A stretch of 64,000 bases of DNA from contig NZ_FNGS01000004.1 in assembly GCF_900103285.1 (NCBI RefSeq), positions 227,765-291,764 of the forward strand, read 5' to 3'. The notes beneath the pieces are model-generated. The model had not been told where the DNA came from, made no database searches, and was given only the letters and a program-made list of their open reading frames with translations. Origin of the DNA: Siphonobacter aquaeclarae. GTDB taxonomy: Bacteria; Bacteroidota; Bacteroidia; Cytophagales; Spirosomataceae. The number at the start of each line of letters is the position of its first letter. The first letter of the stretch is position 1. This document shows positions 33,056 to 41,603 of this stretch, piece after piece. Both the position numbers and the translations under genes were made by a program.

Positions 33056-33858
33056 CGGCGGCGGTATTCTTTCGGCGATATCCCGTGACTCGCCCGGAAG
33101 AATTTGTTGAGGTGGCTCAGGTCGGTAAAGCCGAACTCAAAGCCTATTTCCTTCACCGTCATCCGGCTCAGGCGCAGCCTGTCTTCAATCAGCCGCAGTT
33201 TGTACCGCCGGATGTACTCCCGCAGGGTAACGCCGGTTTGCTCCCGGAAAAAATCGCCGAGGTAATGCCGGGAAAGGTGAAACTCGTCGGCCAGGCGTTC
33301 GACGCGCGTTTCTTCCATCGAATAAATATGCGCGTGGATGTAATCGGTGATGGCCGTGATCCGGTCCGTTTCCGGCTGGTGTGCCGGCTGATGATTTCGT
33401 TTGAGGAGGGAAAAGACCGTTTGCACGAGGAAAAACAGGGTTTCGTTGTCGTCCTGTCGGGAGCGCTCCCATTCCCCGCGGATAAGCGCGAGCAGGTTTT
33501 CGAGGATTTCGTAGTCGTTTTCGGACAACGCGATACTCCCTTCATCGGTCAGCAGGCGATCAGTTTGCCAGCGGCTTTCTACCTGTATCTCCCCGGTGCC
33601 TTTCAGGTATCGTGCTGAAAACTTGAGAAAGGTAAACCGGGTTTTTTCGGTGATCTCGAAAGAATGGACATCGGATGGGCGAAGCAGAAACAACTGCCTT
33701 GGCCCGTAAGGATAGGCGCATCCGTTCAGGTGATGCCGTCCGCTTCCTCCGTGAATAAAAATCAGCTCAAAATGATTGTGATTATGCTCGGGGTGTTTCC
33801 ATGTATCTACCTCAAAATGAGATACTTTCAGAAACTCGTACTGGATATAGCGCTTCAT
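33019..33858 (-). CDS. AraC family transcriptional regulator with cupin sensor domain
   Basis: 279 residues. The N-terminal cupin (1-100) has the HPEHNHNHFELIFIHGGSGRH metal or sugar-binding pattern. The C-terminal pair of helix-turn-helix motifs (about 175-270) ends with GFTDLSHLNKFFRASHGISPKEYR, the AraC signature. It is a cytoplasmic activator or repressor, probably responding to a small molecule. It is divergent from the DoxX gene (87-base gap), which with the following deacetylase may be its target. The 3' end overlaps the aminotransferase gene by 37 bases. Confidence 0.93.
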   Translation of the reverse strand: MKRYIQYEFLKVSHFEVDTWKHPEHNHNHFELIFIHGGSGRHHLNGCAYPYGPRQLFLLRPSDVHSFEITEKTRFTFLKFSARYLKGTGEIQVESRWQTDRLLTDEGSIALSENDYEILENLLALIRGEWERSRQDDNETLFFLVQTVFSLLKRNHQPAHQPETDRITAITDYIHAHIYSMEETRVERLADEFHLSRHYLGDFFREQTGVTLREYIRRYKLRLIEDRLRLSRMTVKEIGFEFGFTDLSHLNKFFRASHGISPKEYRRRQEASTRSAATN

Positions 33859-33945
33859 ACCTGAAGAAATACCGGTTTACCCCGAAAATATACCACTTTT
33901 CTCCCCGATAGCCTGTCCAATTTTACCACCGCAAACGATCTACTT

Positions 33946-34350
33946 ATGAACGCTCCTGTTTATTCCTTTGTCCTTCTTCGCCTTGCCATCGGCATCAGTA
34001 TGTTCGGGCACGGGCTGGTCCGGCTTCCCAAGCTGGCCAAATTCAGTACCTGGATGACAGGTCTTTATGAAAAATCGATGCTGCCGGTCGCACTCGTGAC
34101 GCCGTTCAGCTATGTCCTTCCCATTGCCGAATTCCTGGTTGGGCTGCTGCTTATTCTCGGGCTCTTTACCGGTACCGCGCTGCTCGGAGGCGGCGTGGTG
34201 ATGCTTTGCCTGCTTTTCGGGACGACGCTGATTGAAAACTGGGAGGCACTTCCTTCTCAGCTGATTCACACGGCGTTTTTTGCCCTGCTGCTTCCGTACG
34301 TCAAAGAGTACAACGGCTATTCGCTCGACCGACTGCTCCGCCTGAGCTAG
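33946..34350 (+). CDS. DoxX family membrane protein
   Basis: 134 residues with four membrane helices; the family pattern LRLAIGISMFGHGLVRLPKL starts the first helix. DoxX proteins are small inner-membrane proteins linked to redox or detoxification roles in some bacteria, with no general function. It is divergent from the AraC regulator and 67 bases upstream of the polysaccharide deacetylase, so it may form a unit with it. Confidence 0.88.
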   Translation: MNAPVYSFVLLRLAIGISMFGHGLVRLPKLAKFSTWMTGLYEKSMLPVALVTPFSYVLPIAEFLVGLLLILGLFTGTALLGGGVVMLCLLFGTTLIENWEALPSQLIHTAFFALLLPYVKEYNGYSLDRLLRLS

Positions 34351-34417
34351 GCTGACTTTTCCTTTTGTTCTTTTTCTTTCGCCGGTTGCTGCCGGCGAAC
34401 AGCTTTCTATTGCCGGA

Positions 34418-35305
34418 ATGACACGTAAAAACTTCCTTCAGACAACCGGCGTCGCGACACTCGCGGCCCTCACCGATACCGTCCGGGCGGCAGAGACCAG
34501 CTACTGGCCTGACGGCTCCCGCCTGGTCATTTCCGTCGCCATGCAATTCGAAGCCGGCGGCCAGCCGGACAATGCTGAAAGTCCGTTTCCCCCCATGAAA
34601 GGCGGTGTAAAGGATCTCGCCGCCGAAACCTGGTATGCCTATGGGTATGAGGAGGGCATACCCCGCATGCTGAATTTGTGGGATGAATTTCAGATCAGGG
34701 TTACGTCGTTTATGGTTGGGTCGGCGGTCGACAAAAACCCCGCGCTCGCGAAGGAGATCGTCCGTCGCGGGCACGAAGCCGCCGCGCACGGCCGGAACTG
34801 GTCGAGCCAGTACGATTTATCCTACGAAGAAGAAAAGAAATTTATCGCAGACGGCGTAGCATCCGTCCGCCGGGCTACCGGAATCACGCCCGTTGGCTAC
34901 AACGCCAACTGGCTCCATCGGGGTGAAAATACGCTCCCTATTTTGCAGGAACTGGGTTTCCGATACCATATCGATGACCTCAGCCGCGATGAGCCGTTTA
35001 CGGTCGACGTAAAAGGAAAGAAATTCGGCGTGGTACCCTATACCCTTCGCTGCAACGATATTCTGCTGGTGGAGGGCCGGCATTTTTCGGCGGACCAGTT
35101 TCTGCAACAGCTCAAAATGGAGTTTGATCAGCTGTATGCGGAAGGCGCCCATCGCCGCCGGATGATGAACATCAGCTTTCACGACCGCATCGGCGGCACC
35201 CCGCAAATGGTCCAGGCCGCCCGCCTTTTCTTCCGCTATGCCCTGAAACACAAGGGCGTACGGTTTATGCGGAAGGATGAGGTGGCGGGGGTGGTCGGAG
35301 TGTAA
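34418..35305 (+). CDS. Secreted polysaccharide deacetylase family protein
   Basis: 295 residues with a Tat-like leader (MTRKNFLQTTGVATLAAL). The NodB-fold features are visible: MQFEAGG at the first strand, EGIPRMLNLWDEFQIRVTSFMVGSA, GHEAAAHGRNWS with the metal-binding His pair, and GYNANWLHRGENTLPILQELGF. The first metal-binding Asp position (usually TFDDG) reads MQFEAGG, as in the PuuE/allantoinase-like branch, so the substrate may not be chitin. It is followed by element A2. Confidence 0.82.
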   Translation: MTRKNFLQTTGVATLAALTDTVRAAETSYWPDGSRLVISVAMQFEAGGQPDNAESPFPPMKGGVKDLAAETWYAYGYEEGIPRMLNLWDEFQIRVTSFMVGSAVDKNPALAKEIVRRGHEAAAHGRNWSSQYDLSYEEEKKFIADGVASVRRATGITPVGYNANWLHRGENTLPILQELGFRYHIDDLSRDEPFTVDVKGKKFGVVPYTLRCNDILLVEGRHFSADQFLQQLKMEFDQLYAEGAHRRRMMNISFHDRIGGTPQMVQAARLFFRYALKHKGVRFMRKDEVAGVVGV

Positions 35306-35307
35306 AG

Positions 35308-35398
35308 CGGTTTTCAGTTTTCGGTTTTCCGTTTTCAGTTAGAGAAGGCAAACACGTCCGCCCTTCCAACTGAAAACGGAAAACCGTAAACCGTAAAC
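35308..35398. repeat. Inverted-repeat element A2 with NGTTTTC heptads
   Basis: The left arm (35308-35340) consists of heptads GGTTTTC, AGTTTTC, GGTTTTC, CGTTTTC and AGTT. The right arm (35368-35398) is the reverse orientation, perfect for 19 bp next to the loop and then shifted in register. The loop (35341-35367) contains ACGTCCGCC, the complement of the GGCGGACGT in element A1. It sits between convergent genes, abutting the GH20 stop codon. Confidence 0.7.
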
Positions 35399-37600
35399 TC
35401 AATACACGATTATCTCATCACAAAACAAAAACCCCCGCTGCTTATTCACCGCTTGGATGCGGAGGTAGCGGGCTCTTTTGCCGGAAAGATCGAAGGCGAA
35501 GCTTTTGAAGGCGAGTTTCGGATCATTTTCGGGGACGTCGTTGGGAAGGGTGAGTTCCTGGCCGAAGGTTTGCCCGTCGTCCGAAAGGGAAACGGTTACC
35601 GAAGCCGGCATATACACACCCGGCCCGGTGAGCTGCATGAAGCCGGCGCTGAGGCTGCGTAGGGCGGTTGACTCGCCCATGTCGATCACAACATCCATGT
35701 CTTTGCCTTCAAAACCCTGCCATTGCCCGTCGCCGTAGGTCAGTCCGCCGCGGTAGCCGTTGGTCAGCGTGGCCTCTCCCTGTGCAGGATAGCCCTTGCT
35801 GGCCGGCAGCCGGTACGTTACCTTTTTGCCGATGGCTTTGTGAAAATCGATGGGGAGCGTCGCAGGCGTACCCTTCGCCTGACCGTCTTCAAAAACCGAT
35901 GCCGTGATAACAGCCGAGCCGGCTACCTCAAAAGGGCGGGTGTATTTCGGGGACGACAGCGTGGGCTTCGTACCGTCGGTAGTATAATGAATTTCAGGCT
36001 GGTACTGCTCCGAAAGGAGGGTAACCGTTGCTTTGCCATTTGCGAAAACCGGACGGATCGTGAGGTCGTACGATGGTCGACAGTAATTCACTCCCTTTTT
36101 TTGCAACAGTCCAAACTGCGCCTGCATACGCTGCTGGAAATCAGGCCAGTTACGCGAGGTTTTCGGACTCCATACCACCTCGGCCAGCGCCAGCAGCCGG
36201 GGGAAAATCATGTATTCCGCGTGTTCGGTAGTCGGAATGTACTCCGTCCAGACGTTAGCCTGCGCGCCGAGAATATACTTCCCTTCTTCGGCTGTCAGGC
36301 CGGCGGGAATGGGTTCATAGCTGTATACTTTTTCGAGCGGAAGGAAGCCGCCGATGGCTTCCGGTTGCGTCAGTGGATTGGCCTGGTAAAAATCAAAATA
36401 GCAGTATCCGCCGGGAGTCATGATGACGTGGTGCTTCTGCCGGGCGGCTTCGATACCCCCTTTCTCGCCCCGCCAGCTCATTACGGTGGCGTCCGGCGCG
36501 AGGCCGCCTTCGAGGATTTCATCCCAGCCGATGATGCGCCGGCCTTTGGAATTGACGAACTTTTCGATCTTCCGGATAAAATAACTTTGAAGCTGGTCTA
36601 CCGAAGTATAGCCCTCCTTTTTCATCAGTTCCTGACAGGCCGCGCTGGTTTTCCAGGCTTCCTTGCCGGCTTCATCTCCGCCGATGTGGATGTATTTCGA
36701 CGGGAAAATGGCCATTACCTCCGTCAGTACGTTTTCGAGAAAAGTGAAAACGGCCGGATTAGCTACACAAAAGTCAGATTCCTTGTATGGAACGCCCGAG
36801 CAGGACAATTCCGGGTAAACGGCCAGTACCTCTTCGGAGTGGCCGGGCATTTCGATCTCGGGGAGTACGGTGATTCCACGCTCTGCGGCATACCGGACGA
36901 TATCCTTCGCCTGCTCCTGCGTGTAGTACCCACCGGAAGCGTTCGGATTGCCTTCCCGGCTCATCCGGACACCGCGGTCGCGCCATTCTTTCCAGGACGT
37001 ACCGTAGCGCCAGGCCGCCTGGCGGGTCAGTTCGGGGTATTGCTTGATTTCCAGTCGCCAGCCGGCGCCGTCCGTCAGGTGCCAGTGAAAGGTATTGAGC
37101 TTGTACAGCGCCATCAGGTCGATGGTCTTCCGGATAAATTCAATTGGATAAAAATTCCGGGATACGTCCAGGTGCAGGCCGCGGTAGCCAAAACGGGGTT
37201 TGTCGGCAATCTCGGCGCAGGGGATGTTTTTTCCGTAGATCGCCAGCAGTTGCAGGAGTGTCTGCGATCCGTAAAACGCGCCGCGGGCATGTTGCGCCCG
37301 GACCGTGATGTTTTTCGGGGTGACAGACAGGCGGTAGCCCTCCTCCCCGAGCGTATCCGTAGCGGCGGCGGCTTCGAAACGAATGGCTCCGCCGGCCGGA
37401 ATAGTAGCGATTGACGCACCCGAGGCCAGCAACGCGGCCGTCTGCCGGAAGGGCATCGCCGCGCTGATACGCGTTTGGGGCGTAAGGATGAACGTACCGG
37501 TTTTGACGACGGTATGCGCCGGCGCAGGTACCAGGCTCAACTGCCCGAAAGCGGGCAGACAGGCCAGCAGGGAGAGTACTCCCGGAATGATTTTTCTCAT
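35399..37600 (-). CDS. Beta-N-acetylhexosaminidase, GH20, with C-terminal accessory domain
   Basis: 733 residues from ATG 37600 (MRKIIPGVLSLLACLPAFG signal). An N-terminal GH20b-type domain (20-135) is followed by the TIM barrel (about 140-490). Its HIGGDEAGKEAW carries the catalytic Asp309-Glu310 pair used in substrate-assisted hydrolysis. A chitobiase-type C-terminal region (IHYTTDGTKPTLSSPKY) and a final F5/8-type-C-like beta domain (600-733) follow. It removes terminal N-acetylglucosamine or N-acetylgalactosamine in the periplasm or outside. A polysaccharide deacetylase lies convergently next to it, so the area may handle amino-sugar glycans. Confidence 0.95.
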   Translation of the reverse strand: MRKIIPGVLSLLACLPAFGQLSLVPAPAHTVVKTGTFILTPQTRISAAMPFRQTAALLASGASIATIPAGGAIRFEAAAATDTLGEEGYRLSVTPKNITVRAQHARGAFYGSQTLLQLLAIYGKNIPCAEIADKPRFGYRGLHLDVSRNFYPIEFIRKTIDLMALYKLNTFHWHLTDGAGWRLEIKQYPELTRQAAWRYGTSWKEWRDRGVRMSREGNPNASGGYYTQEQAKDIVRYAAERGITVLPEIEMPGHSEEVLAVYPELSCSGVPYKESDFCVANPAVFTFLENVLTEVMAIFPSKYIHIGGDEAGKEAWKTSAACQELMKKEGYTSVDQLQSYFIRKIEKFVNSKGRRIIGWDEILEGGLAPDATVMSWRGEKGGIEAARQKHHVIMTPGGYCYFDFYQANPLTQPEAIGGFLPLEKVYSYEPIPAGLTAEEGKYILGAQANVWTEYIPTTEHAEYMIFPRLLALAEVVWSPKTSRNWPDFQQRMQAQFGLLQKKGVNYCRPSYDLTIRPVFANGKATVTLLSEQYQPEIHYTTDGTKPTLSSPKYTRPFEVAGSAVITASVFEDGQAKGTPATLPIDFHKAIGKKVTYRLPASKGYPAQGEATLTNGYRGGLTYGDGQWQGFEGKDMDVVIDMGESTALRSLSAGFMQLTGPGVYMPASVTVSLSDDGQTFGQELTLPNDVPENDPKLAFKSFAFDLSGKRARYLRIQAVNKQRGFLFCDEIIVY

Positions 37601-37754
37601 GAATACAAACTTACTTCCGAAAGAGGAAGACGACTGCAAGGCCTTCATAACCGCCGGAAATTCCTGCCTGCGCGTAACCATCTGTTAAAGAAGCTTAAAA
37701 CCGCGACGGGAATACCGCATCCGGCTATTTTTGAACAGCCTCTTCTCCGTTCGC

Positions 37755-38882
37755 ATGCACATCTCTCCGCTTGATCTTCTCTTGCTGCTCGGCGCATTGC
37801 AGGGATTTATTCTGACCGGCCTCCTCTGGTTCAACCGGCGGGGGCAGCGCCTGCCGAACCGCCTCCTGGCCGGGCTGACGCTGGTATTGTCGCTGGCCTG
37901 TTTCAACCTGTCGGTGCCGCTGTTTCATCCGATCGTAGGCCTGATACTCGATTTTCTGCCGTTTATTTTGGTGATGCCGCTCGGGCCTCTGCTGTATTTC
38001 TACACCCGGTCGCTGCTCGATCCCGGATTTTCCCCCGGAAGAAAAGAAAAATGGCAGTTTGTGCCCGTTGTATTCGATGCCGGCGGGGCGATCCTCGCCT
38101 GGGTATTTATCACGTTGGTTTTGTCGGGAGTAATAAAAGGAAGTGACGGCCCGAAATGGGCAGGTTACATCGACCTGTATAATCAGTATGTGGATATTCC
38201 GCGGTGGATGTCGTTGACGGTTTACCTGTTTCTGACGTACCGGCTGTTGCGCGGAAGTACGGTTCCGGAAGAGCGCCGGCAGGTCCACCTGAACTGGCTG
38301 AAACACCTGACCGGTGCGCTGTTCAGCTTCCAGTTGCTCTGGCTGCTGTTTCTGATTCCGTACGAAATACCGGCGCTGAGCGGCAAGCTGCTCGATCTCT
38401 TCGGCTGGTATCCGTTGTACATTCCTATCGCAGGACTTATTTACTGGATCGGGCTGCGCGGATACCTGCATACCTACCGGGAAGTACCCGCACCCCGGGT
38501 CGCCCTTCCCGAAGAGGAAACCCGCGACACGGCGAAGTTATTGCAGCAGGCGATGGAGCAGGACCGGCTGTTTCTGGATCCGGAGCTGACGGTCGACCGC
38601 CTCGGCAAACACCTTTCCCTTCCCCCTAAGCGCCTTTCGGCGACGCTCAATCAGTACCTGGGCCGCAGTTTCAACGATTTCGTCAATCAGTACCGGGTGG
38701 AAGAGGTGCAGCAGCGGCTTCTTGATCCGGACGCGCGGCAGTTTACGATTCTGGGCATCGCGCATGATTGCGGTTTCAATTCCCAGGCGACCTTCCAGCG
38801 GGCGTTCCGGAAGGTCACGGGGCAATCGCCGACGGAATACCTCGAACATCAGAAGAAAGAGCGCTCTCAAATCGGGATTTGA
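37755..38882 (+). CDS. AraC-type regulator with N-terminal membrane domain
   Basis: 375 residues from ATG 37755; the frame opens at 37731, eight codons earlier. Seven hydrophobic segments in residues 1-230 (for example LLLLLGALQGFILTGLLWF, LPFILVMPLGPLLYFYTRSLL) precede a C-terminal AraC DNA-binding domain (about 265-370: GIAHDCGFNSQATFQRAFRKVTGQSPTEYL). This membrane-AraC layout is common in Bacteroidota and suggests direct sensing at the membrane. It is divergent from the GH20 gene and 45 bases upstream of the serine hydrolase gene. Confidence 0.9.
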   Translation: MHISPLDLLLLLGALQGFILTGLLWFNRRGQRLPNRLLAGLTLVLSLACFNLSVPLFHPIVGLILDFLPFILVMPLGPLLYFYTRSLLDPGFSPGRKEKWQFVPVVFDAGGAILAWVFITLVLSGVIKGSDGPKWAGYIDLYNQYVDIPRWMSLTVYLFLTYRLLRGSTVPEERRQVHLNWLKHLTGALFSFQLLWLLFLIPYEIPALSGKLLDLFGWYPLYIPIAGLIYWIGLRGYLHTYREVPAPRVALPEEETRDTAKLLQQAMEQDRLFLDPELTVDRLGKHLSLPPKRLSATLNQYLGRSFNDFVNQYRVEEVQQRLLDPDARQFTILGIAHDCGFNSQATFQRAFRKVTGQSPTEYLEHQKKERSQIGI

Positions 38883-38927
38883 GTGGATAGCGGCGCCCTG
38901 GCGATGTTCTTTCGCTGAAAAAACGCC

Positions 38928-40277
38928 ATGAAACGCCTCTTATCCTTCCTGATTCCCGTACTGTTGAGTACTACGGCATTTACTCAATCTTTACCCATAA
39001 AACTCGACGAGTACTTCACAATAGCCGGACGCATCGGCCGGTTCAACGGGTCCGTTCTTGTTGCCCGTGGAGATACTATCCTTTTCCACAAGGCGTACGG
39101 CTGGCGTGACCTTGCCCGTCAGGTACCCAATGACACCAACAGCGTATTTCAGCTGGGGTCGATCACCAAAACGTTTACAGGCGCTGTCATTCTTCAATTG
39201 CAGGAAGAAGGAAAAGTATCGTTGAAAGATCCGCTCTCCCGCTATTTGCCCGGATATCCTTCCGGCGAAAAGATTACCCTTGAACACCTGCTGACGCACC
39301 GGTCCGGTATTCCGGATTTCAAGCAGGCGTTGTACAGCAAGGATACATCGGTGGCGCAATCGTTCTCCCGGCCGGTTTCGCACGACTATATACTTTCTTT
39401 TTTCCGGGACAAGCCGCTGGCAAGTGAACCGGGTTCGCAAACACATTACAGTAATTCGGGCTATTACCTGCTGGGGATGGTTATCGAGAAAGTAACCGGG
39501 CATCCGTTCGAAGCGGAAGTACGCCGGCGGTTTCTAACTCCCCTCCAGATGCGAAGCAGCGGCTTTGATTTCCGGAACCTCCGGATACCGGGGCGCACCA
39601 CGGGGTATACCATGCAACGGGATACCGTGATGGTACCGATTGCTCCGCTGGACTCGTCAGCGGCATACGCCGCGGGAGGAATGTACAGCACTACGGGCGA
39701 TCTGTTCCGGTGGGCGACGGCCGTACGCCGCAACCTGTTGCTCCGTCCGGAAACCTGGGAAGAAGCGCTGAGCGGGCATCCGGAATGGGGATACGGCTGG
39801 GGTGTCTCGGAAGTAAACGGCGACAAGCTAGCCTACCAGAATGGCAATTTACCGGGATACGGTACCTTTTTCGTTTATATTCCGAAACAGAACCTGACGA
39901 TTATTCTGCTCAGTAATATCGACGACGCCAGCTATCTCTCCGACCCGGACCCGGTACTGGCAACTGTCGCCAAAATGGCATACGGCGGTCCGTACCAGCT
40001 TCCGAAGCGGCGCAGAGCCGTCTCTCCCGATCTTCTCAACGCGTATGCGGGAAAGTACCAGCTTGGCAAAGACAAGGTCGTATCCGTGACCGTCAAGGGC
40101 GGAAATCTCCTGCTAGACGTACCGGGGCAACCTACTTACCACCTTTTTGCCGAGAGTACCACGGATTTCTTTCTGGAAGAAGCGAACATCAGCTTCACAT
40201 TCCACCGGGACGAGACGGGAAAAGTCAGCCGGATGACCGTCCACCAAAACGGAGATACAGAGGCTACCCGGTTGTGA
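38928..40277 (+). CDS. Secreted class C beta-lactamase-like serine hydrolase
   Basis: 449 residues with a signal peptide (MKRLLSFLIPVLLSTTAFTQ). The nucleophile motif SxxK is Ser78-Ile-Thr-Lys81 (LGSITKTFTG) and the YxN motif is Tyr174-Ser-Asn176. The third motif position reads YQNGNLPGYG in place of KTG, as in esterase or peptidase relatives. A C-terminal lipocalin-like extension (about 350-449, LLNAYAGKYQLGKDKVVSV) follows. It is probably an esterase or D-amino peptidase in the periplasm, with no evidence for resistance. The 3' end lies just before the operator region at 40288. Confidence 0.9.
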   Translation: MKRLLSFLIPVLLSTTAFTQSLPIKLDEYFTIAGRIGRFNGSVLVARGDTILFHKAYGWRDLARQVPNDTNSVFQLGSITKTFTGAVILQLQEEGKVSLKDPLSRYLPGYPSGEKITLEHLLTHRSGIPDFKQALYSKDTSVAQSFSRPVSHDYILSFFRDKPLASEPGSQTHYSNSGYYLLGMVIEKVTGHPFEAEVRRRFLTPLQMRSSGFDFRNLRIPGRTTGYTMQRDTVMVPIAPLDSSAAYAAGGMYSTTGDLFRWATAVRRNLLLRPETWEEALSGHPEWGYGWGVSEVNGDKLAYQNGNLPGYGTFFVYIPKQNLTIILLSNIDDASYLSDPDPVLATVAKMAYGGPYQLPKRRRAVSPDLLNAYAGKYQLGKDKVVSVTVKGGNLLLDVPGQPTYHLFAESTTDFFLEEANISFTFHRDETGKVSRMTVHQNGDTEATRL

Positions 40278-40287
40278 TTTCTTTATT

Positions 40288-40350
40288 TGCAACATTGTTG
40301 CATAAATACAATTCGACTTTATATTTGCAACATTGTTGCAAATATAAAGT
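40288..40350. promoter_or_regulatory. Two tandem palindromic operators, Fur/Zur-type in appearance
   Basis: The 15-bp palindrome TGCAACATTGTTGCA occurs at 40288-40302 and again at 40326-40340. The second copy is the core of a 35-bp perfect palindrome (40316-40350, centre 40333). The centres lie 38 bp apart. The first copy covers the -33 element and the second covers the -7 element of the promoter for the AztD-like gene. The symmetrical inverted repeat with an AT-rich surround resembles Fur-superfamily operators. Zinc regulation is inferred from the downstream gene; the identity of the regulator is unproven. Confidence 0.75.
40298..40327 (+). promoter_or_regulatory. Consensus Bacteroidetes promoter of the AztD-like gene
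   Basis: TTG at 40298-40300, a 19-nt spacer, then TATATTTG at 40320-40327, an exact match to TAnnTTTG. Transcription would start around 40332-40336, giving a leader of about 20-25 bases before the ATG at 40357. Both elements lie within the palindromic operators, so repressor binding would exclude RNA polymerase. Confidence 0.75.
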
Positions 40351-40356
40351 CCCACT

Positions 40357-41535
40357 ATGAAGAAGTCTTATCTCTTTCTCTCTCTGGCTGCCGCCTTCGT
40401 GGCGTGCGACAAGGAAAACACACCCCAACCCGTCGAAGAGTATGCGTTTGTCCGCCTGCTGGTCAACGACGAGCAGACAAACAAGCTTACTCTGCTCAGC
40501 CCCTCTTCCGGCAAAACGGAGACCTTTGAGGCCGCTTTTCCGAAGGCGGCGTTGTATACTACTGAATCGGGACGGTATGCGGCACTGGTGCATACGTCGT
40601 CCAACAAAGTCACCACGTTTGACAGCGGTCTGGAGTTACATGGCGACCACGTCGATGTCAAGGGAATCGCCAAATTCGGAATCCTGACCGCGGAAAGCGC
40701 CAAACCCACCCACTTCAAAAGTCAGGGCGGAGAGCTGATCACGTTTAATGACGGCGACGGAACGATGTCGGTCGCTCCGGAGGCGGATATTCACGCGCCC
40801 GGCGCTGTTTTCCGGTCGCTTTCAACCGGCAACAAAGCCCACCACGGCGCGATGGCGCGGTTTTCGAACGGTACTTACGCCGTCACGGAAAAAGACGGGA
40901 CAGTCTCCGGTTCACTGCCGGAGCGGGTACGGATCATCGATGCAACGGGAAAAACCGTTCATGCGTCGACGCTGGCCACCGGCGGAATACACGGCAATGC
41001 ATCAGATGGAAACGTAGCGGTATTCGGCTCAACGGGCGGCGTACTGGTGGTAGAAGCAAGCGGTCAGCAGCGCCTCATTCCCTACCCTGCGGCATTCGGA
41101 ACGGCCTGGCTAAGCACGATTTATGAAGCCAAAGGGACGTTTGTCGGGTATTCCTCTGCCGTTGGCGCATATGAAATCGACCTCAAAAACAACGCGATCC
41201 GTCCGCTACTGGAAAACAAGGAATTGCTGCTCACCAAAATCGATGTCAGCAAAAAATACCTCCTCGGGCTGACCTATGGCGGCGTGCTGAAGGTAGTAAA
41301 CCTGGCGAGCCGTTCGCTTCTCCGGGAAGGATCGGTCATACCTGCCGTTTCGAAAGAAGAAACACAAAAACCGGCGCTGGCGGCTACGTCCCGCTTCGCC
41401 TACATTACGCAGCCGAAGCAGGGAAAGGTACTCCGGATTTCGCTGGAAAACCTGTCGGATTCCCGCTCGTTTGCCGTATCGCCTACCCCGTACCAGCTGA
41501 CGGTGCTGGGATATGAAACGGACGAAAGTCACTAA
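40357..41535 (+). CDS. AztD-like, probably zinc-binding propeller lipoprotein
   Basis: 392 residues with a lipoprotein signal (FLSLAAAFVAC, Cys17). The rest looks like a beta-propeller. It follows the order of motifs I recall from the periplasmic zinc chaperone AztD: HGDH (His95, His98), THFKSQGGELITFNDGDG, AHHGAM (His162, His163), then GGIHGNASDGNVAVFGSTGGVLVV (His212). AztD hands zinc to an ABC-transporter binding protein; no aztABC or other transporter gene is adjacent here. The cysteine usually found near the IHG motif appears to be missing (TGGIHG). The double palindromic operator over its promoter supports metal regulation. The zinc assignment is inference. Confidence 0.7.
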   Translation: MKKSYLFLSLAAAFVACDKENTPQPVEEYAFVRLLVNDEQTNKLTLLSPSSGKTETFEAAFPKAALYTTESGRYAALVHTSSNKVTTFDSGLELHGDHVDVKGIAKFGILTAESAKPTHFKSQGGELITFNDGDGTMSVAPEADIHAPGAVFRSLSTGNKAHHGAMARFSNGTYAVTEKDGTVSGSLPERVRIIDATGKTVHASTLATGGIHGNASDGNVAVFGSTGGVLVVEASGQQRLIPYPAAFGTAWLSTIYEAKGTFVGYSSAVGAYEIDLKNNAIRPLLENKELLLTKIDVSKKYLLGLTYGGVLKVVNLASRSLLREGSVIPAVSKEETQKPALAATSRFAYITQPKQGKVLRISLENLSDSRSFAVSPTPYQLTVLGYETDESH

Positions 41536-41553
41536 TATCCAACCCTATACAGC

Positions 41554-41582
41554 AGCGGGGCGGGCCTTCGGCCCGCCCCGCT
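41554..41582. terminator. GC-rich hairpin between convergent genes
   Basis: A 13-bp perfect stem (41554-41566 with 41570-41582) with a TTC loop, or a 12-bp stem closed by a cTTCGg tetraloop. It has no T-tract on either side, so it may act with another factor or as an mRNA 3' stabiliser for the AztD-like gene and cmk. Confidence 0.55.
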
Positions 41583-41603
41583 CTATGATATGCCCCAGCC
41601 TGT

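Noticed and set aside
35723..37414. 563-codon plus-strand frame opposite the GH20 gene
   Set aside because: Antisense to an unmistakable hexosaminidase, with no recognisable motif of its own.
38928..40277. Possible antibiotic-resistance beta-lactamase
   Set aside because: It has SxxK and YxN but no KTG and carries a lipocalin-like tail, fitting the broad esterase/peptidase group instead.
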